64,000 nucleotides of DNA, from contig NZ_CATNLZ010000033.1 of the NCBI RefSeq assembly GCF_950101795.1, positions 184,916 to 248,915 on the forward strand. Direction: 5' to 3'. The DNA is from Nocardioides sp. T2.26MG-1 (GTDB lineage Bacteria > Actinomycetota > Actinomycetes > Propionibacteriales > Nocardioidaceae). Positions 33,393 through 42,089 of the stretch are shown piece by piece (positions within the stretch are counted from its first letter, which is position 1; the number at the start of each line of letters is the position of its first letter). Both the position numbers and the translations under genes were made by a program. The notes below the pieces were generated by a model that saw nothing but the letters and a program-made list of their open reading frames with translations, was not told the origin of the DNA and searched no databases.

Positions 33393-34349
33393 TCAGGCGA
33401 AGGCCTCGCGGAGTCGCTGGTGAGCGGCGGGGGCGGCGCCGATCCGGTCCAGGCCGAGGAGCGCGGCACCGAGCACCGGCGGCGCGGCGACCACCACGGG
33501 GACGGCCAGCGGTGCCGCGGCGGCGAGACCGGACCCGATCGCGTCGAGCAGCAGCGCGTGGCCACCGGTCAGGACGCCGCCGCCGAGAACCACGTCGACC
33601 TGCTCGTCGAGGAGCTCGAGCCGCCGCAGCACCGAGACGGCGAGCGCGACCACCTCCTCGGCCTGCCGCAGGACCACCGACACCGCCACCTCGTCGCCCG
33701 CGCGGGCAGCCTCGAACAGCACCGGGGTCGCGTCGTACAGGAGACCCTCGGGGATCTCGCCGAGATGCACGGCCTCGATGAGCTCGGCCATGCCGGTCCG
33801 CCCGAAATGCTCGGGCAGCAGCCGCACCAGCGCGGTGTCCGGGCCACGCCCGTCGGCCGCCCGCGCCGCCCACCACATGGCCTCCTCGACGAGGTCCGTC
33901 CCGCCGCCCCAGTCGCCGGAGATCCGGCCGATCGCAGCGAAGCCCGCGGTCCGGCCGTCGGGGCCGACGCCGGAGCAGTTGATGCCCGCGCCGCAGACGA
34001 CCGCCACCCCGGGTGGCCGCTCGACGCCGGCGCGCAGCAGCGCGAGCGTGTCGTTGCCGACGTACGTCGTGTCGCCCCATCCGTGCCGCTCGATCTCGCT
34101 CTGGAGCCGCTCGTGCTCGATCGCGAGGTCCGCGTTGGCCAGGCAGGCCGACACGTGCGCGACCGGCACGCCACCGGTGACCACCTCCTCGACCAGGGGC
34201 TGCAGGGCATCGACGGCGGCCCGCGCTCCCACGTCGTGGGGCCGGAAGCCGCCGCCGCGGGCGCGACCGACGACCGAGCCGTCCGGGGCGACCAGCAGCA
34301 CGTCGGTCTTGGAGTTGCCGGCGTCGATCGCGAGGACGCCGCCGGTCAT
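33393..34349 (-). CDS. BadF/BadG-type sugar kinase (N-acetylglucosamine-kinase-like)
   Basis: A 318-residue ASKHA-fold kinase of the BadF/BadG family. The ATP phosphate-1 loop is LAIDAGNSKTDVLLV at the N-terminus, adenosine and phosphate-2 loops are seen as VVCGAGINCSGVGPDG and GDWGGGTDL, and VVLGGGVLTGG near the end. Members phosphorylate N-acetylglucosamine or similar amino sugars. It overlaps the GH4 gene by 4 bases (ATGA), so the two act as one unit: the kinase may supply the 6-phospho sugar or rescue its product. No transporter gene is next to them. Confidence 0.88.
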   Translation of the reverse strand: MTGGVLAIDAGNSKTDVLLVAPDGSVVGRARGGGFRPHDVGARAAVDALQPLVEEVVTGGVPVAHVSACLANADLAIEHERLQSEIERHGWGDTTYVGNDTLALLRAGVERPPGVAVVCGAGINCSGVGPDGRTAGFAAIGRISGDWGGGTDLVEEAMWWAARAADGRGPDTALVRLLPEHFGRTGMAELIEAVHLGEIPEGLLYDATPVLFEAARAGDEVAVSVVLRQAEEVVALAVSVLRRLELLDEQVDVVLGGGVLTGGHALLLDAIGSGLAAAAPLAVPVVVAAPPVLGAALLGLDRIGAAPAAHQRLREAFA

Positions 34350-35602
34350 GCCCACGCGAGGAACTCCCGGTTGTGCGCGAGCAGCAGGTCGGTGAGCCGT
34401 TCGGCGCGGTCGGCCTGGCCGACGAGCGGGTGGGCGAGCAGGGCAGCGAACACCCGGTCGCGGCCGCCCTCGAGTGCAGCCTCGAGCGCCAGACGCTCGT
34501 ACGCCGCGACGTGGCCGATCAGGCCGGCGTACAGCGGCTCGACCGGGCGCACCGGCAGCGGCTCGGCACCCGCCGGGCCGACCTGGGCGCGGACCTCGAT
34601 CACGTGGTCGTCGGGCAGGAACGGCAGCGTCCCGTGGTTGGCGACGTTCACCACCCGGGTCGCCGGCTCGTCGGTGCCGAGGATCGACCCGAGCAGCTCG
34701 ACGGCCGCCTCGGAGTAGTACGCGCCGCCGCGCTGCTCGAGCTCGGCGGGCTTGGTGACCACGCTCGGGTCGGTGTACAGGTCGAGCAGGCGCCGCTCGA
34801 TGGCCGCGACCGCCTTCGCACGCGAGGGCGTGCTCTGCAGCTCGCGCACGACCTCGTCGTGGGCGTAGAAGTAGCGCAGGTAGTACGACGGCACGCACCG
34901 CAGCCGGTCCACGACCTCGACCGGCAGCTCGATCTCGGCGGCGATGTCCGCGACCCGCTCCTCGAGCAGCCTCGGCAGCACGTCGGCGCCGTCGACCAGC
35001 ACCTCGCGCTCCCAGGTCAGGTGGTTGAGCCCCACGTGGTCGAGCTCGACCCGCTCGGGGTCGACGTCGAGCATCGCGGCGAACCGGCGCTGGAAGCCGA
35101 TCGCCACGTTGCACAGCCCGACCGCACGGTGCCCCTCCTGCAGCAGCGCGCGGGTGACGATGCCGACCGGGTTGGTGAAGTCGACGATCCACGCGTCCGG
35201 GTTGGACCGGCGGACCTGCTCGGCGATGTCGAGGACGACCGGCACCGTGCGCAGCGCCTTCGCGAGTCCTCCGGCGCCGGTGGTCTCCTGCCCGACGCAG
35301 CCGCACTCCAGGGGCCACGTCTCGTCGGCGTCGCGGGTGGCCTGACCACCCACGCGCAGCTGGAGGAGCACCGCGTCCGCGTCCGCGACGGCCTCCGCGA
35401 CGTCGGTGGTGGTCGTGACCCGACCCGGGTGCCCGAGGTGCGCGAGGATCCGGCGGGACACCCCGCCGACCAGCTCGAGCCGCTCGGCAGAGGGGTCCAT
35501 CAGGACCAGCTCGCTCACGTCGAGGCGGTCGGCCATCCGACCGACCCCGTCGACCAGCTCGGGGGTGTAGGTCGATCCCCCGCCGATCACTGCGAGCCTC
35601 AT
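34346..35602 (-). CDS. Family 4 glycoside hydrolase, 6-phospho-beta-glucosidase type
   Basis: A 418-residue GH4 enzyme, which cleaves glycosides by an NAD-dependent redox mechanism rather than simple hydrolysis. The NAD loop is AVIGGGSTYTPEL at residues 4-16, the metal ligands are Cys164 in LCNVAIG and His194 in GLNHLTW, and TNPVGIV is conserved at 143-149. The RVGG and Arg-containing loop near residue 83 suit 6-phospho-beta-glucosidases. The start is ATG 35602. It is the first gene of a two-gene unit with the sugar kinase. The preceding gene ends 4 bases upstream on the same strand, so transcription may come from further up. Confidence 0.9.
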   Translation of the reverse strand: MRLAVIGGGSTYTPELVDGVGRMADRLDVSELVLMDPSAERLELVGGVSRRILAHLGHPGRVTTTTDVAEAVADADAVLLQLRVGGQATRDADETWPLECGCVGQETTGAGGLAKALRTVPVVLDIAEQVRRSNPDAWIVDFTNPVGIVTRALLQEGHRAVGLCNVAIGFQRRFAAMLDVDPERVELDHVGLNHLTWEREVLVDGADVLPRLLEERVADIAAEIELPVEVVDRLRCVPSYYLRYFYAHDEVVRELQSTPSRAKAVAAIERRLLDLYTDPSVVTKPAELEQRGGAYYSEAAVELLGSILGTDEPATRVVNVANHGTLPFLPDDHVIEVRAQVGPAGAEPLPVRPVEPLYAGLIGHVAAYERLALEAALEGGRDRVFAALLAHPLVGQADRAERLTDLLLAHNREFLAWA

Positions 35603-35606
35603 CGAC

Positions 35607-37175
35607 TCACTCCCGGCCGGCCAGGTGCCACCGGGTCGCGCTGGTGGCACCGGTGCGGACCAGCTCGCCCGCCGCCACGAGCTGCTTGAGCAGCGCCCGC
35701 GACCGCGCGGCGTCCAGCCCGGTCGCCGCGCGCACCTCGGCGCCGCTCACCGGGCCGCGGGCGGCCAGCGCCAGGACCACCTCGCGGGGAGTGGCCGGGC
35801 CGGGCTCGGGGTCGGGCTCGGCAGGAGCCGGGCCAGGCACCGGCTCGGGCTCGGGCTCCGGTTCGGGCTCGGGCGGGGTGGCGGCGCGGGCGGCCTCCCA
35901 TGCCTCGGGCCACCGCGCGATCCGGGGCGCCCAGGTCGTCTCGCTGGTGTCGACCTGGATCAGCGCGGGAAGGGCCGGCGCGGTCTCGGCGAGCCGGGCG
36001 AGGAGCTGCTCGCGCAGGACCGCCAGGCGGTGGGCCCGGCGGCCGGTGTGCATCTTGACCAGCCACTCGCCGTACGCCGCGTCGGCCGCGGCCCGCAGGC
36101 ACAGGGCGAGCTCCGCGACCTCGGGCGCCGGCTGGTCGAGTCCGTCGGCGGCTGCGACCCGGGTGGCGGTCTCCTCGAGGGTGCGCGCGGCCGCCTCGAG
36201 GTCGCGGCGGGCCTGGGCCCCCTCGCGCACGGCGACCAGGGCGTCCCCCGCCCACCCGACCCGCTCGGCCTCCTCGAGCGAGCCGGTCGGCAGCACGCTG
36301 ACCGGGCCGGGGCCCAGCACCGCGGCCAGACGCCGGGTCGACCCGACCAGCCGCGCAACCGCACGCAGCGCATCGCGCACGACCGTCAGGCCGTCGATCA
36401 GGTCGTCACGAGGAGTGCTGGGCGGCACCGGCACTCCGAAGGGAGCGACCTCCTGCTCGAGGGCCGCCACGTCGGCCTCGACCTCGAGGGCGCGGCGGAC
36501 GGCGGCCGCCTGGGCGGCCTCGGTGACCGGCTCGCCGTCGACGCGGGCGCTCTCGAGCAGGCGCGCCGTGGCGCGCTGGGCCTTGCCGCGGAACCACCGT
36601 CGCCCCTGCTGCCCCGAGGCGAGATCGGTCTCCAGCGCGGCGAAGGCCTGCACGGCCTCCTCGGACGGCTCGACCCCCTCGACCACCGTGTCCCCGACCT
36701 CGTCGGCGGCGTCGAGCAGGCGATCGATGGCGTCGATCTGCCCCTCCAGACGTCGCCAGCTCTCGCCACCGGGGTCGCCCAGGGCGATGTCGACGACCTT
36801 GGCCACCCACACCCGACGGTGCAGGAGCACCTCTCCGAGCCGGGCCTTGACGTCGCGGATCACGTCGAGCACCTGCGCGGCGTCGGGCCGGTCGAGCACG
36901 TCGCGCAGGCTCGGGTCGAGCTGGCGGAGGGCGAGATCGGCCCGGGTCACCCGGTCCGCGAGCTTGCGCACCTGCTCCTCGGAGGGCACCTGCTCCTCGG
37001 GCGGGAACGCCTGGCGGCGACGGCGGCCGTGCTCGGTCGTCTCCCGGGCGTGGAGCCGGACCAGGCGCCGCAGCTCCTCGGCGGTCAGCGGGAGGTCGCC
37101 TCGCACCGGCAGCGGCAGCCAGCTCAGTGCCGGGTCGCGCTGTCGCGGCGGCTCGAGGTCGCCTCCCTCTCCCAC
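35607..37175 (-). CDS. Helical protein resembling the insert domain of SF1-type helicases, with C-terminal winged helix
   Basis: A 522-residue, mostly alpha-helical protein with no Walker motif. Residues about 25-90 (LPLTAEELRRLVRLHARETTEHGRR ... PPEEQVPSEEQVRKLADRVTRADL) look like the helical block that follows the first ATPase motif in large actinobacterial SF1 helicase-like ATPases. Long charged helices follow to about 420, then a Pro-Glu repeat linker (about 430-460) and a winged-helix domain (REVVLALAARGPVSGAEVRAATGLDAARSRALLKQLVAAGELVRTG). GTG start with CGGAG 8 bases upstream. The helicase resemblance is my inference from pattern, not a search result. Confidence 0.6.
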   Translation of the reverse strand: MGEGGDLEPPRQRDPALSWLPLPVRGDLPLTAEELRRLVRLHARETTEHGRRRRQAFPPEEQVPSEEQVRKLADRVTRADLALRQLDPSLRDVLDRPDAAQVLDVIRDVKARLGEVLLHRRVWVAKVVDIALGDPGGESWRRLEGQIDAIDRLLDAADEVGDTVVEGVEPSEEAVQAFAALETDLASGQQGRRWFRGKAQRATARLLESARVDGEPVTEAAQAAAVRRALEVEADVAALEQEVAPFGVPVPPSTPRDDLIDGLTVVRDALRAVARLVGSTRRLAAVLGPGPVSVLPTGSLEEAERVGWAGDALVAVREGAQARRDLEAAARTLEETATRVAAADGLDQPAPEVAELALCLRAAADAAYGEWLVKMHTGRRAHRLAVLREQLLARLAETAPALPALIQVDTSETTWAPRIARWPEAWEAARAATPPEPEPEPEPEPVPGPAPAEPDPEPGPATPREVVLALAARGPVSGAEVRAATGLDAARSRALLKQLVAAGELVRTGATSATRWHLAGRE

Positions 37176-37251
37176 GTCGGACTCCGTTCACCGAGGTCGA
37201 GTCGTGCCCGGTGCCGGGCGCGTCAGGCTCGATGCTAGGAGAGGAAGAACC

Positions 37252-38781
37252 TCAGCGCTGCTCGAGCCGCGCCAGCAGCGCCTGGGTGTGACGAATCTGC
37301 GCCCAGGACGCCGGCACCGCGGTGCGCGCGGACCTGGCCGTGAAGCCCGGCGGGAAGCCGTTCTCCTCGGTCGGTGCCGGACGGGCGTCGGTGTAGAGCC
37401 AGGCGTCGAAGAACGACGCGAGATCCTCTCCCGACACCTGCTCGGCGAGCGCGATGAACTCGGGGATCGAGGCGTTGCCGTAGCGGTGGTCGGCCGCCCA
37501 GTCCTTCAGCACGGTCGAGAAGTCCGGGTTGCCGATGCGGGTGCGCAGCGCCTGCAGGGTCATCGCACCGCGGTCGTAGACCGCGCCGTCGAACTCGTTG
37601 TGCGCGCCGGGGTCGCCGATCCGGACCTTCCAGAAGGGGTCGCGGCGGGGATAGGTGCGCCAGGTCTGCTTGAACAGCCGCGCCGCCGTGCCGTCGCCGT
37701 GCTTCTCCGACCAGAGCCACTCTGCGAACGAGGCGAACCCCTCGTTGAGCCAGATGTCGCGCCAGTTCTCGACCGACACGGAGTCGCCGTACCACTGATG
37801 GGCGAGCTCGTGGATGACGACGTAGAGGTTGGGGCCCGAGCTCCAGAAGCCGCGGGTGTAGACGGGGCGGGTCTGGTTCTCGAGGGCGAACCCGAAGTCG
37901 GCCGCGGGGGCGACCCCGCCCATCGCGTCGAACGGATAGGGGCCGAAGTGGCGCGCCTCGAAGCGGAGCACCCGGGGCGACTGGCGCAGGTCGCGCGCGG
38001 CGTACCGGCCCTCCGTGCCACCGTGCGACGCGACCGCCGTGATGACCGGCAGCCCGTCGACCCGCAAGCGGGTGACGTCGAACTGGCCGACCACGAAGAA
38101 CGCGAGGTAGGACGCCATCGGCTTGGCCTCGCGCCAGTGCCAGGTGCGCCTCACGTGCCGGTCCTTCTTCGAGACCAGGACCCCGTTGCCGAGGGCCTCG
38201 AGCCCCTTGGCGACCGTGACCCGGACGTCGTAGGTCGCCTTGTCGCGCGGGTGGTCGTTGGCGGGGAACCACCACGCCGCGATCTCGGGCTCACCGACCG
38301 CCGCGACCCCGTCGTCGGTGCGGATCCAGGGCTTGATGCCGTCGGACCTGATCGTCGACGGGACGCCGCTGTAGGTGACCTCGACCCGCATCACCTCCCC
38401 GTCGTGCAGGGTCTGGCGGGGCGTGACCACCAGCTCGTGCCGGCCCTGGGTGTACGTCGCGCGCCGGTCGTTGACCCGCACGCTCGAGACCGGGAGCACG
38501 AAGTCGAGGTTGAACCGGGACAGCTCCTGGGCGGCGTGCGCGCGGATGCGGGTGGTCCCGCTCAACCGGTCGGTCCGCGGCACGTAGGAGACGCGGATGT
38601 CGTAGTGGTCGACGTCGTAGCCGCCGTTGCCGTAGTCGGCGTAGTAGGGATCGCCGATCCCCCGCGCCCCGGTGGTGTCCCCCTGGTCCGACGCCGGCGC
38701 GGCCTGTGCCGCGCCGAGCGGCAGCAGCAACGCCACCGCGGCGGCGAGAGCGGTGCGGCGGACGCGTGCTCGTGATGCCAT
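37252..38781 (-). CDS. Secreted M1-family aminopeptidase-like metalloprotease
   Basis: A 509-residue exported zinc metallopeptidase. A Sec signal covers residues 1-28 (MASRARVRRTALAAAVALLLPLGAAQA). The N-terminal beta domain has the M1-like HYDIRVSYVPRTDRLSGTTRIRA. The substrate motif normally written GAMEN appears as FALENQ, and the zinc site is HELAHQWYGDSVSVENWRDIWLNEGFASF (HExxH then Glu 18 residues later). It is about half the size of PepN, matching the short secreted M1 group. I prefer ATG 38781 because the GGGAGG site lies 9 bases upstream; ATG 38787 would be only 3 away. Confidence 0.92.
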   Translation of the reverse strand: MASRARVRRTALAAAVALLLPLGAAQAAPASDQGDTTGARGIGDPYYADYGNGGYDVDHYDIRVSYVPRTDRLSGTTRIRAHAAQELSRFNLDFVLPVSSVRVNDRRATYTQGRHELVVTPRQTLHDGEVMRVEVTYSGVPSTIRSDGIKPWIRTDDGVAAVGEPEIAAWWFPANDHPRDKATYDVRVTVAKGLEALGNGVLVSKKDRHVRRTWHWREAKPMASYLAFFVVGQFDVTRLRVDGLPVITAVASHGGTEGRYAARDLRQSPRVLRFEARHFGPYPFDAMGGVAPAADFGFALENQTRPVYTRGFWSSGPNLYVVIHELAHQWYGDSVSVENWRDIWLNEGFASFAEWLWSEKHGDGTAARLFKQTWRTYPRRDPFWKVRIGDPGAHNEFDGAVYDRGAMTLQALRTRIGNPDFSTVLKDWAADHRYGNASIPEFIALAEQVSGEDLASFFDAWLYTDARPAPTEENGFPPGFTARSARTAVPASWAQIRHTQALLARLEQR

Positions 38782-38880
38782 CAGCATGTTCCTCCCGAGA
38801 GTCGGCCACCCCCTGTGACCTGGACTCACACAATCACGAGGCGCCGACAGCGTCCAGGAGCCCGCGGAGGCGTCCCGCGC

Positions 38881-39333
38881 TCAGTCACCGGCGGGCAGGT
38901 GGAGGTCGACGTACGGGACGGTGTCGCCGTCGAGGACGTAGCGGTCGTGCTCGACGAAGCCGTGGGCCCGGGCGAAGGCCAGCCCGTCGGTGTTCGAGGC
39001 GAGCACGACGGTCTCGATCCGCCGGGCGCCCAGCCGACGTGCTTCGGCCAGCTCGGCCTCCAGGTAGGACGTGCCGTGCCCCCGGCGCCGGTGTGAGGGC
39101 AGAATCCGCACGATCACGGTCGCGACCCCGTCGTGCGGCGGCCGCACGGTCGCGTTGCCGACCAGCCGGTCGTCGGCGTACGCCAGCGTGAGCCGGTGGC
39201 GAGTGGACCGCTCGGCCACGTCGGCGGGCGACAGCTGGTGGGTGGGGATGATCGTGTTGTGGATGGTCCGCCACTCCTCGAGCAGCGGGCCGGTCGCGAC
39301 CACGATGTCGAGGGGCACGTGGGGAGTCTGCAC
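38881..39333 (-). CDS. GNAT-family N-acetyltransferase
   Basis: A 150-residue single-domain GNAT. The acetyl-CoA loop is VIVRILPSHRRRGHGTSYLEAELAEARRLGARRIETVVLASNTDGLAFARAHGFVEHDRYV, with R-R-G-H-G-T as the Q/RxxGxG/A motif. The substrate is unknown. GTG at 39333 is the best start; it lies 2 bases after the stop of the upstream MFS gene in the same direction, which indicates translational coupling. The pair may modify and export the same compound, but that is speculation. Confidence 0.85.
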   Translation of the reverse strand: MQTPHVPLDIVVATGPLLEEWRTIHNTIIPTHQLSPADVAERSTRHRLTLAYADDRLVGNATVRPPHDGVATVIVRILPSHRRRGHGTSYLEAELAEARRLGARRIETVVLASNTDGLAFARAHGFVEHDRYVLDGDTVPYVDLHLPAGD

Positions 39334-39335
39334 GG

Positions 39336-40697
39336 TCAGTGGGTGATGCCGCTGATCGGACCCGGCGCCGGGTCCTCGACGTCGATGAGCGACGGCGGTC
39401 CCGTCACCAGTGCGACCTCGGGCTCGGTGCTGCCGGCCCGGGCCTCGGCGAGTACGTCGGCGGGCACGTGCTGCTCCAGGAAGCGGCGCGCCAGGCGGGT
39501 CGACGGGTGGATGCCGACGGTCGCGAGCACGACGATCCCGGCGATGATCACCCATCCCGCGGCGCCCCAGTTCATCGCGAGGAACGTGTAGACGGCCGGC
39601 GCCCAGACCCGGCCGAGGGTGCTGCTCAGCTCGGCCGCACCCTGGTACGAGCCACGCTGGCGCGGGTCCATCAGCTCGGCCTCGAACGACCAGCTGGCCG
39701 CGGACAGGTAGAGCTCGGCGCCGGTCACCGTCACGTGCCCGAGCCAGACCAGGGCGATCGTCACCCAGCCGACCGTGTCATGCGTCGCCAGCGTGATCAG
39801 GCACGAGACCACGAAGAACGTCGACGACACCCGCACCGCCCGCAGCGCGGTCGGCACGTCCTTCACCCCGCGCGCCGCCGCCATCGGCAGGAAGATGCAC
39901 ATCACGGTGTTGGTGCCGAACAGGAACGCGAGCAGCACCCGCGGGGCGTCGGTCTCCTCGACCAGCCACAGCGGGATCACGATGTTCAGCAGCACCTGGT
40001 TGGTCCAGAACACGCCGCTGAAGAACGTCGTGAGCAGCCAGCCGAGGTTGCGCATCGGTCCCGGGCCGGGGACCTTCACCTGCCGGTCCTCGCGGGACAG
40101 GTCGTCGTGGGGTGCGCGCGGCAGCCGCATGATCGCGGCGGCATTGACCAGGAAGACCACCGCGGTGAACCACGGCAGCGCGTGCAGCATGTCGTTGGAG
40201 TGGAACGCCAGCGCGATGCCGCCGAGCAGTGACCCGAGGGTGAAGCCGACGTTCAGCGCGGAGTACATGTAGGCCCGCGACTGCACCCGCTCGGCCGGCG
40301 GCAGCACGTCGATCGTGTACGCCCCGTGCGCCGCACCGCCGAGCGACCCGATGACCTCCATGGTGACGGCCATCGCGACGTAGCCCTGGAAGTCGGTGAT
40401 GAACGGCCACACCGCGAACATCGCGGCCTGCCCGGTGGCGCTGACCGCCCACATCCGCTTCGGCCCGTACCGGTCGACGAGCTTGCCCATCGGGAACGCC
40501 GCCAGGAACGCACCGATGCCGGCGCAGGTCAGCCCCAGGCCGACCTGAGCGGCGCTCAGCCCGACGATCTGGGTGAAGAACACCGCCGACCCGGTCATGA
40601 ACGTGCCCTCACCGAGCGCGAACAGCAGCGACTGCACCGAGAGGCGGCCGGCAAGGGGCGACGGGGGGCGCGCGTGGCGCAACAGGGCGGCGAACAT
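39336..40697 (-). CDS. MFS transporter
   Basis: A 453-residue major facilitator with 12 predicted helices. Motif A is GKLVDRYGPKRMW between helices 2 and 3, and a long cytoplasmic loop with LPRAPHDDLSREDRQVKVPGPGP separates the two halves. The C-terminal tail of about 50 residues is hydrophilic. Substrate unknown; the sequence pattern suits drug or peptide efflux. The ATG at 40697 gives MFAALLRHARPPSPLAGRLSVQSLLFALGEGTFMTG, a normal N-terminus. It is followed 2 bases later by a GNAT gene. Confidence 0.9.
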   Translation of the reverse strand: MFAALLRHARPPSPLAGRLSVQSLLFALGEGTFMTGSAVFFTQIVGLSAAQVGLGLTCAGIGAFLAAFPMGKLVDRYGPKRMWAVSATGQAAMFAVWPFITDFQGYVAMAVTMEVIGSLGGAAHGAYTIDVLPPAERVQSRAYMYSALNVGFTLGSLLGGIALAFHSNDMLHALPWFTAVVFLVNAAAIMRLPRAPHDDLSREDRQVKVPGPGPMRNLGWLLTTFFSGVFWTNQVLLNIVIPLWLVEETDAPRVLLAFLFGTNTVMCIFLPMAAARGVKDVPTALRAVRVSSTFFVVSCLITLATHDTVGWVTIALVWLGHVTVTGAELYLSAASWSFEAELMDPRQRGSYQGAAELSSTLGRVWAPAVYTFLAMNWGAAGWVIIAGIVVLATVGIHPSTRLARRFLEQHVPADVLAEARAGSTEPEVALVTGPPSLIDVEDPAPGPISGITH

Positions 40698-40865
40698 CGC
40701 CGCCGATTCTCCGCCCTGGAGACGGGCGGTGTCCTGGTGTTTTCCGACCGGGCCCGGGTCCACGCAGCCGCGCTCGCATCGGCACCGGCGGGACCAATTC
40801 CTCTGCCCGACCGACCGCCACCCGACCACGCTGACGATCAGGGAGGACACACGAGGAGGGGCGTC

Positions 40866-41378
40866 ATGGACGTCGGGTGGGTGCTGCCGGTCTGCTGGTT
40901 GAGCCTGGGGCTGATCGTCGTTGGCTGCTCGGTCGGGGCGGCGCGGAGCCGGCGCGCGGCCGGGGTCGGCATCGCGGCCGTGGCCGCGCTGTGGGTGCTG
41001 GCGGGCGCGGGAGCCAACCTGCTCTTCCTGATCCGGGGCGAGGACTTCTCCGGTTTCGCCGACCAGGCGTCGACGTCGTTCGTGAAGGACACCTGGGAGT
41101 CGGTGGTGGTGCCGCACCACGCGCTGTTCATCGGGCTGCTGATCGTCTTCGAGGCCGGTGCCGGCGCGGCGGTGCTGGTGGCGGGGCGCGTCCGGCAGGT
41201 CGCGCTGGTGCTGCTGATGGCTTTCAACGTCGCCCTGCTGTCGTTCGGCTGGGGCTACCTGATGTGGTCGGTGCCGCTGGTCGCGGCGCTGGAGTCGCTG
41301 CGCCGTGCTGACCGCCGGTGGTCGATCAGCGTGGCCGATGCGCTCAGGCCGGTCGCGCCAGCGCGAACGGCACGGTGA
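40866..41378 (+). CDS. Four-helix membrane protein of unknown function
   Basis: A 170-residue protein with four membrane helices (WVLPVCWLSLGLIVVGCSV, AGVGIAAVAALWVLAGAGANLLFLI, HALFIGLLIVFEAGAGAAVLVAG, VALVLLMAFNVALLSFGWGYLMWSVPLVAAL). The loop GEDFSGFADQASTSFVKDTWESVVVPHH between helices 2 and 3 may face outward. I recognise no family. The ATG follows GAGGAGGGGCG. Its final 35 bases overlap the 3' end of the opposing SprT-like gene, so the very C-terminus may be under dual constraint. Confidence 0.72.
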   Translation: MDVGWVLPVCWLSLGLIVVGCSVGAARSRRAAGVGIAAVAALWVLAGAGANLLFLIRGEDFSGFADQASTSFVKDTWESVVVPHHALFIGLLIVFEAGAGAAVLVAGRVRQVALVLLMAFNVALLSFGWGYLMWSVPLVAALESLRRADRRWSISVADALRPVAPARTAR

Positions 41379-42045
41379 GCACCGCCCCGCCCACGCGCAG
41401 GTGGTAGCGGGTACGCCCGCGCTTGACGAGCGTGCCGGTCGTGCCGTGGTACTTGCTGCCGGGCGCGACGACCTGCAGCCGGTCGCCCGGACGCACGCCC
41501 GCGACCTGCTCCACGAGGTCGGCGACCGGCTCGGGCTCCCGGGCCCGGGTGAGGGCGCGGGCCAGCTCGGCGCGGTACTGCGGGGTCATCACCGCGGGCT
41601 CGCCGCGGTAGGTCCAGGTGAGCAGGTTCTCGACCGAGAACCGCGGCGAGCACTCCGCGCACGCCCCGGGTCGGGCAGGACGTCGGTGTCGGGTGATGCG
41701 GTGACCGGCCGCGCAGGTGCCGACCCAGTCACCCTCGACCGCGGGCAGCTGCGGGTCGGTGCAGCGCTGCCCGCTGCACCCGATGCGCACGGCGGTGCGC
41801 CGCCACACCGCGTCGTGGCCGTGGCGTGGACCGACCAGCGCGTGGGCGATCTCGTGGAGGAGCGTGTCGCGCACGTCGGCCTCGTCGTGCAGCGCCGTCA
41901 ATGGCGCGCTCAGGCCGATCTGGCGGGTGGCGTAGCGACAGATGCCCGCGCGTCGTTTCGCCCGGTCGAAGACGAGCGTCCACTCGCCCAGTCCGTGCTC
42001 GTCGAGCAGCTCGCGCCCGAGCCGGCGCGCCGCCTCCAGCTCCAC
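41344..42045 (-). CDS. SprT-like zinc metalloprotease-domain protein
   Basis: A 233-residue protein with a SprT/Spartan-like zinc site, RDTLLHEIAHALVG (HExxH) at about residues 58-71, preceded by the usual GICRYATRQIGLSAPL strand. A Cys-rich segment follows (CSGQRCTDPQ ... CAAGHRITRHRR ... CAECS), likely a zinc ribbon, and a C-terminal KOW/SH3-like beta segment (VRPGDRLQVVAPGSKYHGTTGTLVKRGRTRYHLRV). Eukaryotic Spartan repairs DNA-protein crosslinks; the bacterial role is not established. The C-terminal coding end overlaps the opposing gene by 35 bases. Confidence 0.87.
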   Translation of the reverse strand: MELEAARRLGRELLDEHGLGEWTLVFDRAKRRAGICRYATRQIGLSAPLTALHDEADVRDTLLHEIAHALVGPRHGHDAVWRRTAVRIGCSGQRCTDPQLPAVEGDWVGTCAAGHRITRHRRPARPGACAECSPRFSVENLLTWTYRGEPAVMTPQYRAELARALTRAREPEPVADLVEQVAGVRPGDRLQVVAPGSKYHGTTGTLVKRGRTRYHLRVGGAVLTVPFALARPA

Positions 42046-42089
42046 TTCGGCCTCCTCACCACTCGCCCCACGACCTGACGTCGCAGACT

